Source: Tubulanus polymorphus
Taxonomy: Eukaryota > Nemertea > Palaeonemertea > Tubulaniformes > Tubulanidae
DNA: 64,000 bases
Assembly: GCF_964204645.1 (NCBI RefSeq)
Contig: NC_134025.1
Coordinates: 7,507,001-7,571,000 of the forward strand
Reading direction: 5' to 3'
Part shown: piece by piece, positions 58,590-64,000 of the stretch
Numbering within the stretch: position 1 is the first letter of the stretch
Layout: every line of letters starts with the position of its first letter
The notes under the pieces: generated by a model
Seen by the model: the letters and a program-made list of their open reading frames with translations, nothing else
Database searches by the model: none
Told to the model about the DNA's origin: nothing
Translations under genes and position numbers: made by a program

Positions 58590-61500
58590 TTATCCAATAG
58601 GAAAACCAACAGGCTCGATTTCGTAGCCGTAATAGTCAATTATTCTCAAAGAACCGGCACAACAATACGCTATTTCATTCAACTGAGAGTCATTGATTCG
58701 GTCGCAATAATTCAAGTTGATATATCGAAGGTTAATCGCGTAACTGGTGGATCGATGTCGATTTTTATATTCCTGTAATGAAATAAAAATTTATTCAGAT
58801 AGATGATGATATCGAAATGTGATAATTTTTGAACATCTCGTTTCTTTTCTTGAGCTTTATTAAAATGTCTGTATTTCGTTGTGTCTGAAGTGAAATTCCT
58901 TACCTCATCACTAGGGCTATTATAGTGTTCATCACGTCCTAGAATCACTCTTTCGGCATTTTTCAGTTTGAGAGGTGCTTTAAATTTCAATTGAAAACGA
59001 GTATTATCTTACTTTTTACAAAACAGCTGGCGGCAAGATATAGGTTGAGGTACCTACCTCCAATAATTGGCATGAGTGGATTCGAAGTAATGAGTTTAAG
59101 TCCAGCAATGCAGAGCTGCTTCAACTTAATGCATTTCACTAGAATGGCTTCAAGGCTCACATCTGTCAACTCTATATAAAAAATCAACATTATGAAGAAA
59201 CGGTATTAATCTAAGAGGGCTTTCTGCGATTTAAGGTGGCATCATTTGATCATCTTCTACGTACTATCATTCCAGCTGAGGTCTATATCTTCTAAACAGT
59301 TCAGTCGCTCGACGAGGGTCACCACTGCGCTGTCATTTATCTCACGCACCATAAACAGACTCAATTTCGTCAGTGCCGGACAATTCAAAGACATGGAGTC
59401 CAGAACCTGAATCGTCACTTCACACTGATGCAAGATGAGCACACGTAAATTATGACAGCTTTTGATCAACTCCAACAAGCCTTGTTCGGTTACATTTTCA
59501 CACCACGATAAATCCAAGTGAACTAACTAGAAATTCGGATTGTGATGTAGTTAATACATTGTTTTTTTCATATATGAACTTAGAAAAATTGAAAAAACCC
59601 ATAAACTTACCCTGTCTTTACAGTTATTCGCAATTGCAGTCAGGACAGGATCAGTGACGTCACATTCCGACAGATCAAGGCGTTGGATTTTCGATGTTAT
59701 CAATGGAATGACTGCTTTATGATTATCAGCATGAAGAACACCTGAAATAAATGCATGTATTTTGATTAGTATGACACAGAACTGAAGTTATCTCAAGACA
59801 ATACTTTTACAAACTATCATTTCACCTACCACGGAGATTTAAGGTTTGAAGGTCTTTACATACATTTCCAAGGGTTAAAACTCCAAGAGTAGTTACTCTC
59901 TCACATTCAATCTGAAAATGGACATATATTTTAAGAAAAAAATATAACTGTATAAAACTATAGTTTTCTTTTTATAAAACTATAAACCACTTTGAAATGA
60001 TTGAAATTTCTGAATCTAGTGATGCTCAAGATTTCTAAAATATCTACTTCTTTACCAAAGCAGTGAAATTTTTCCAGGTCAAACCTTACCAAGTAAGCCA
60101 GAATCTACAACACGTATAATGACAAAACTTACTAATGAAATCTCCGTTAAGTTTCTGCAACAGTTTGCGATGTATTCAAGAATTTCGTCAGTCAAATCTT
60201 TCCAGGACAATGTTAAACGCTTCAGCGCCGGATTTGAAAGGAAGAAGGCTTTACAACATAAAGCATTCAAATTCTCATGACTAAAGTCAATACTGTTTGC
60301 ATTTAAACTAATCAAAGCCGGTTCAAACCATTTCAGCCTGGATCGCGGAATAAATGTATTTTCTGGACATTGCGTCCTAGATTTAGCAGGCGATGAGCTC
60401 TCCTCTGAAGGATCAATGGTTGTTCTTGTTGCACCCAATGATTGGTCGACAAGTAACGTTTCATTCATATCACAATTCAAACTAGTGTCAGACACATCTT
60501 GAACAGGAAGACTACTTGAAGTTGTGAGTTTGACATCTTCTAGCATTAGCTGCAGCGTTCCTTGAGCATCCGACCCACCCCACTGAGGTAGGAATGGCGA
60601 TATATGTTGCCGTACATTGTCCACCACATTAGAAGTACTTTCCACAGAGATATTATTCGTCTCAATTAGTCCCCCATCAACAGTTGAATTCTCTAAACTA
60701 TTACCGCATTTATCAACATTTTCCTGATTTGAATTCACTGGTTCATAACCAATATTTTCAATCGAAATACATTTATTCATCACATCGCTACACTCCTGAA
60801 GTATATCTTCAAACGAATGACCCTTGAGTTTTGAAACGTTCATAGCCAGAAATACTGCACTGTTGAAACTGAAACCTCCCAAGTACCAAAATGACATACA
60901 ATCAACCTACAAAGAAAGTTTACCAAGCATCTTTTAAACTAGTACAGTCCATAGATAACTATGACATCACAAACTTGGGTTTTAACATCCTTTTAACCTT
61001 GGTCCATGAAAAATCAAGGTGATTTAGGGTTCGTCCACAGAGTGTCACAAGATTTCTAATTCCCATACTGCCTATCTTCTGACAGGCAGATATATCAACA
61101 CTTGTTAAAGATGACAGCATTTCTAACTGAAAGGATTAACAAATACATCAGCATTTTTCATATAAACCAATCATCACAGAATAAAGCCTGAAAACAATAT
61201 CTAACCACTTACGCTGTCACTTTCATGTCTTTCTTGCAGTAGCTGATCTTCTTCGCGGATAAGAAACACTTCATCTGTTAGTTCATTGCAAGAAGACAAA
61301 CCGAGATGTTTTAGACGTGGAAGAAAAACAAGAATAGTCTACAAAAAATAAGACACGAATCAGTCCTAAAAACATTTGATACTTGGCCTGTACATAGAAT
61401 TTCTAATGTGAAATAGGCCTAGATGATTGATCTTACATGTACAGATTCGTTAGATATATCAGTACTTTCAGCAGTAAAGGAAGTTAGATTCTGTAAGTTA

Positions 61501-62124
61501 TGAGAACAAAGCGATATCAATCCTGGTCGAATCAATCCTTCATGACATTCCGATAGATTCAGATAATGCGGTTTGCACCTTCAAACAAAATGAGACACTA
61601 ATTATCATCAAATACTGCATAATAGGGAATCATTATCAGGCTATGTTTTAATTCATTCTTAGTTGAGCACTGGAAAATTAATAATTCTTCTTGACTTGTC
61701 ATAAGACTTTAATTCTAAGGTGAACCTGTGTAAAAGGTAATTTACAGTGTCAATATATAGCTGATACTGCTTCAGTAAATCTGAGGGCATATATTGATAC
61801 TTTGGCATAATGATCTCCAAGTCTGCACAGCTACCTATTGATGACATAATCTATCCCATAATCACGCAGCTTGTCACATTTCTTCAAGCACAACTTCTTC
61901 ATGTGAGGTGGTGCACAACTACGCAACACTGTTTGTGTCAATCTCTTCGGGTACAAATCGACAAGTCGATTTAGAATTGATTCCGATACAGCAGTGAAAT
62001 GATCTGTTGAAAGAAGATCGATTATATTGTTATCTTCCGTATCTGAATATTCTCTTCGTCCAATGAGTAATTGTACGCATGTGTCTCGCGCTATGTACGC
62101 AAGACTTTGAACTGAAGACATCAT
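58590..62124 (-). CDS. Leucine-rich-repeat protein (FBXL/AMN1-type Cys-containing repeats)
   Basis: About eleven exons, ATG at 62124 (an ATG ATG pair; 62121 is the alternative) and stop at 58590-58592; roughly 770 aa. The first exon gives SLAYIARDTCVQLL and CAPPHMKKLCLKKCDKLRD. Repeats continue with LNLSECHEGLIRPG, LKHLGLSSCNELTDE, TSVDISACQKIGSMG, NLRVLILHQCEVT, LSLFMVREINDSAV and LNYCDRINDSQLNEIA. These are Cys-containing LRRs with the L..C..(I/V/L)TD pattern. A large exon (about 60907-60130) inserts a 180-residue Ser/Asn/Glu-rich, probably disordered segment between repeat blocks. No clear F-box was found, although the N-terminal helical part could hold a diverged one. Such proteins usually select ubiquitin-ligase substrates; that role is an inference. 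Confidence 0.75.
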
Positions 62125-62940
62125 GCACACATTAGCTAGCAATGGCTAAAAGTAAATGTATATTCTGCGCTGCAGTCAACTCCTCAAGTCCAGAGTCCAG
62201 AATAATTCTATAATAGCTATGATATCTCAGTCGTCCGGAGACGGAGTCTCTGACTGAGTGAATGACTCAGAAGTGAGCTGTCCAATCCAACAAAAAATCA
62301 ACATGTCCTTGTCAGTCTTGAACCATTATCAATACTACTTTAACAATTTAATTTCTAGTATTATAAAATTATTTCATTTATTTTCTATTTCATTTTGGTT
62401 GGTGCAACGGCCTTGAGTACACTCAGTTGAATACTGTATTTACTCGCATGCCGCATGAAGAATATTGAACAGTAGAACTAGTTCACGTGTTCGCCGCTAT
62501 TAATACACATAGCGGCAGCACTTGTCGGAGTCACGGTACAGAGTAATTACACCGGGCAGTCTATTCTTTTCGGAATTCAATTGCAGATATCCCTATTTCC
62601 AAGAATTTTTCAAGAAATGTAGTCACTGAACAAAAACCAGCACATCGTGAATAGGTTAATTCCAAGTACCAAAAACACTTCAACTAGATTTTACATTTTT
62701 ACCTCGCCCTATATATGAAAACAGGTTTTTACTGACGCGTTCCTGGCCTAGTACCGGCGCAGATCAAGAGTTGGCACTGTAATTTTCAACGGCTTTTAGC
62801 CCTCATTTAAAACATGGCAAGCCATGATGGAGTTTTCTATGCAAAGATTTTTAACGCAATGTGATTGTTCTTAGTTCGCCGTACGGTTTTGTTTTATCTG
62901 TATTCTCGATCTGGTACACGAAAATATTTTGTACACTTAG
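62125..62940. other. Upstream interval between the LRR gene and the deiodinase-like gene
   Basis: About 800 bp between two divergent start codons. No TATA box or known element stands out. Untranslated exons of the LRR gene may lie here, since an acceptor-like TACTTTTAG immediately precedes its first coding exon (about 62145). Confidence 0.4.
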
Positions 62941-63707
62941 ATGGAGATAGATAAAGGAAAATGGAAACGATACTTATGGATATTTCAAGAAATCATAGCG
63001 GTTCTGTTGGAATTCATTTATCTGCTCGTTTTCGTAAGATTCATCCCAACGAAAAGAAAGAGATACATACAAGAATTGTTCACCAAAGGACAATATGAAA
63101 AAACTAACATACGAAAGGAGGACATTGACAATACAGTATTTTCAATTGAAGCATTTCGAGCAAAATTCCTCCAATTTTGGCGCATAAAAAGACTACAAAC
63201 CGTAAAGTTGGGTAGTTCTGTCGAAAATGTAATTTTGTACACTTTGGAAGGAAAACCTGAACGGTTAGTAGATTATTTGAGCAACGACAAGCCTTTGGTA
63301 ATAAACTTCGGCAGCACGACAGCGCCTAACTTTGTATCCAGTTTACAATGCGAGTTTCCAGATCTGATTAAAGAATACCGAGAAATTAGCAATTTTTCTT
63401 AATTGTTTACGTGATGGAAGCTCATCCAACCGACGGTTGGTATTTTCCAAGTAGTTTTAAAGACAAGGTTAGCTACCAAAAGAGCTTACAAGAAAGGATT
63501 GACACCGTTTTAGAGAATCGAGGACAACTTTACTGTCCACTTTTGGTTGACGATATTCACGATAAAGCAGCTCAGACGTATGGTGTATGTGAGTGTTGCA
63601 TTATCGTTTTACAAAATGGTAAATGTGTATTCACGACTGGATGCGGTCCGTTATATTACAGAATTGAAAAACTGAAAAATTGGTTGGATAGCTACGCCTG
63701 TTGGTGA
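62941..63707 (+). pseudogene. Iodothyronine deiodinase-like gene without active-site selenocysteine, frame-disrupted
   Basis: One uninterrupted exon. The N-terminus has a membrane segment (IIAVLLEFIYLLVFVRFI) as in deiodinases, then the thioredoxin-fold core. Family members have FGSCT-Sec-PPF; here it is FGSTTAPNF, so the Cys is Thr and the Sec position is Ala (codon GCG). The frame stops at 63400-63402 just after ISNFS. The family's next block continues one frame over (EAHPTDGWYF at about 63414, CPLLVDDIHD, ending at 63707). The break lies in a run of five T (about 63391-63395), so it is a small indel, a sequencing error or true decay. Deiodinases remove iodine from thyroid hormones; this copy should not. 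AATAAA lies at 63739-63744. Confidence 0.8.
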
Positions 63708-64000
63708 CTACTTCACTTTGGCCACAGATAGATCTATAAATAAATGATAAGATAAAGTGGAAAATAATGCACTACTCAATTGTCTTAGTTTTTGATTTTG
63801 TATTGCACGTATGTGACACATGCACGTATGTGATACGGCTCCCGGCGTTCTTTTCCACAGTAGGAAACCTTAATCCTACCAATCCTCATTATCATTTCAA
63901 ATGCCCATGTTTTTCCATAAGTCTCCTCATTGTGGACAAAATCACAAAATTACAGATAGTAACAGATTCAAGAGGATCAATAGAAAAATCATATCAAATG
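63708..64000. other. 3' flank of the deiodinase-like gene
   Basis: AATAAA at 63739-63744 is followed by AT-rich DNA. No further gene is seen before the window ends. Confidence 0.5.

Noticed and set aside
63385-63415. Programmed -1 frameshift in the deiodinase-like gene
   Set aside because: The sequence AGC AAT TTT TCT TAA does not contain a canonical X XXY YYZ heptamer. A T-run indel or sequencing error is simpler.
63740-63835. SECIS-like element (ATGATAAGA ... TCTTAGTTTTTGAT) behind the deiodinase-like gene
   Set aside because: Only a 5-bp stem with poor spacing could be drawn, it follows the AATAAA signal, and the gene has no UGA at the Sec position.

Overview
This is a 64 kb piece of an intron-rich, AT-rich animal nuclear genome. 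Almost every gene is split by short GT-AG introns, and the conserved genes (xanthine dehydrogenase, TOPBP1, DPY30, AIDA, CGRRF1, an iodothyronine deiodinase relative) are metazoan. The heavy transposon load and the divergence from vertebrate proteins suggest a marine bilaterian invertebrate. The sequence alone does not let me name the phylum.

Left third (about 0.55-20.3 kb): a nested pair of DNA transposons. The outer one has TIRs beginning AG(G/T)CGCGTTCACACGAC, an ATA target duplication and a short Myb/SANT-like reading frame, and looks PIF/Harbinger-like. At a CCGG inside it sits a 19,032-bp Ginger1-type transposon (750-19781) with TGTCACAGTACAA TIRs and CCGG on both sides. The Ginger transposon carries one minus-strand gene. 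I can thread this gene through 35 exons with every splice phase consistent and no internal stop, giving about 1152 aa. The order is YP motif, HHCC zinc finger, DD35E integrase core (D140, D198, E234), GPY/F-like region, an acidic linker built from ten near-identical tandem 60-nt exons, a Ulp1/C48-like protease domain, a PHD finger, and a C-terminal Cys/His domain. Two large arrays of a 171-bp satellite lie inside the element in opposite orientations: about 33 copies on the left and about 12 on the right, the latter inside intron 1.

Middle (20.3-27.1 kb): gene-poor DNA with MITE-like and LINE/SINE-like debris, a 28-bp minisatellite, a 15-bp repeat joined to a run of about 88 CTG triplets, a palindromic CGCGCGAG repeat, and a dispersed repeat with a hammerhead-like core.

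Right half (27.1-64 kb): a compact set of host genes. In order these are AIDA (+), an orphan terminal exon (-), an F-box/WD40 gene (-) head-to-head with CGRRF1 (+), TOPBP1 (-) head-to-head with DPY30 (+), xanthine dehydrogenase (-), a leucine-rich-repeat gene (-) and an intronless deiodinase-like gene (+). The deiodinase relative has lost the active-site selenocysteine and Cys and has a one-frame disruption in a T run. MITEs lie in an XDH intron and on both sides of the XDH-LRR interval.

All exon boundaries were read by eye from splice consensus and reading frame. No transcript or database evidence was available.
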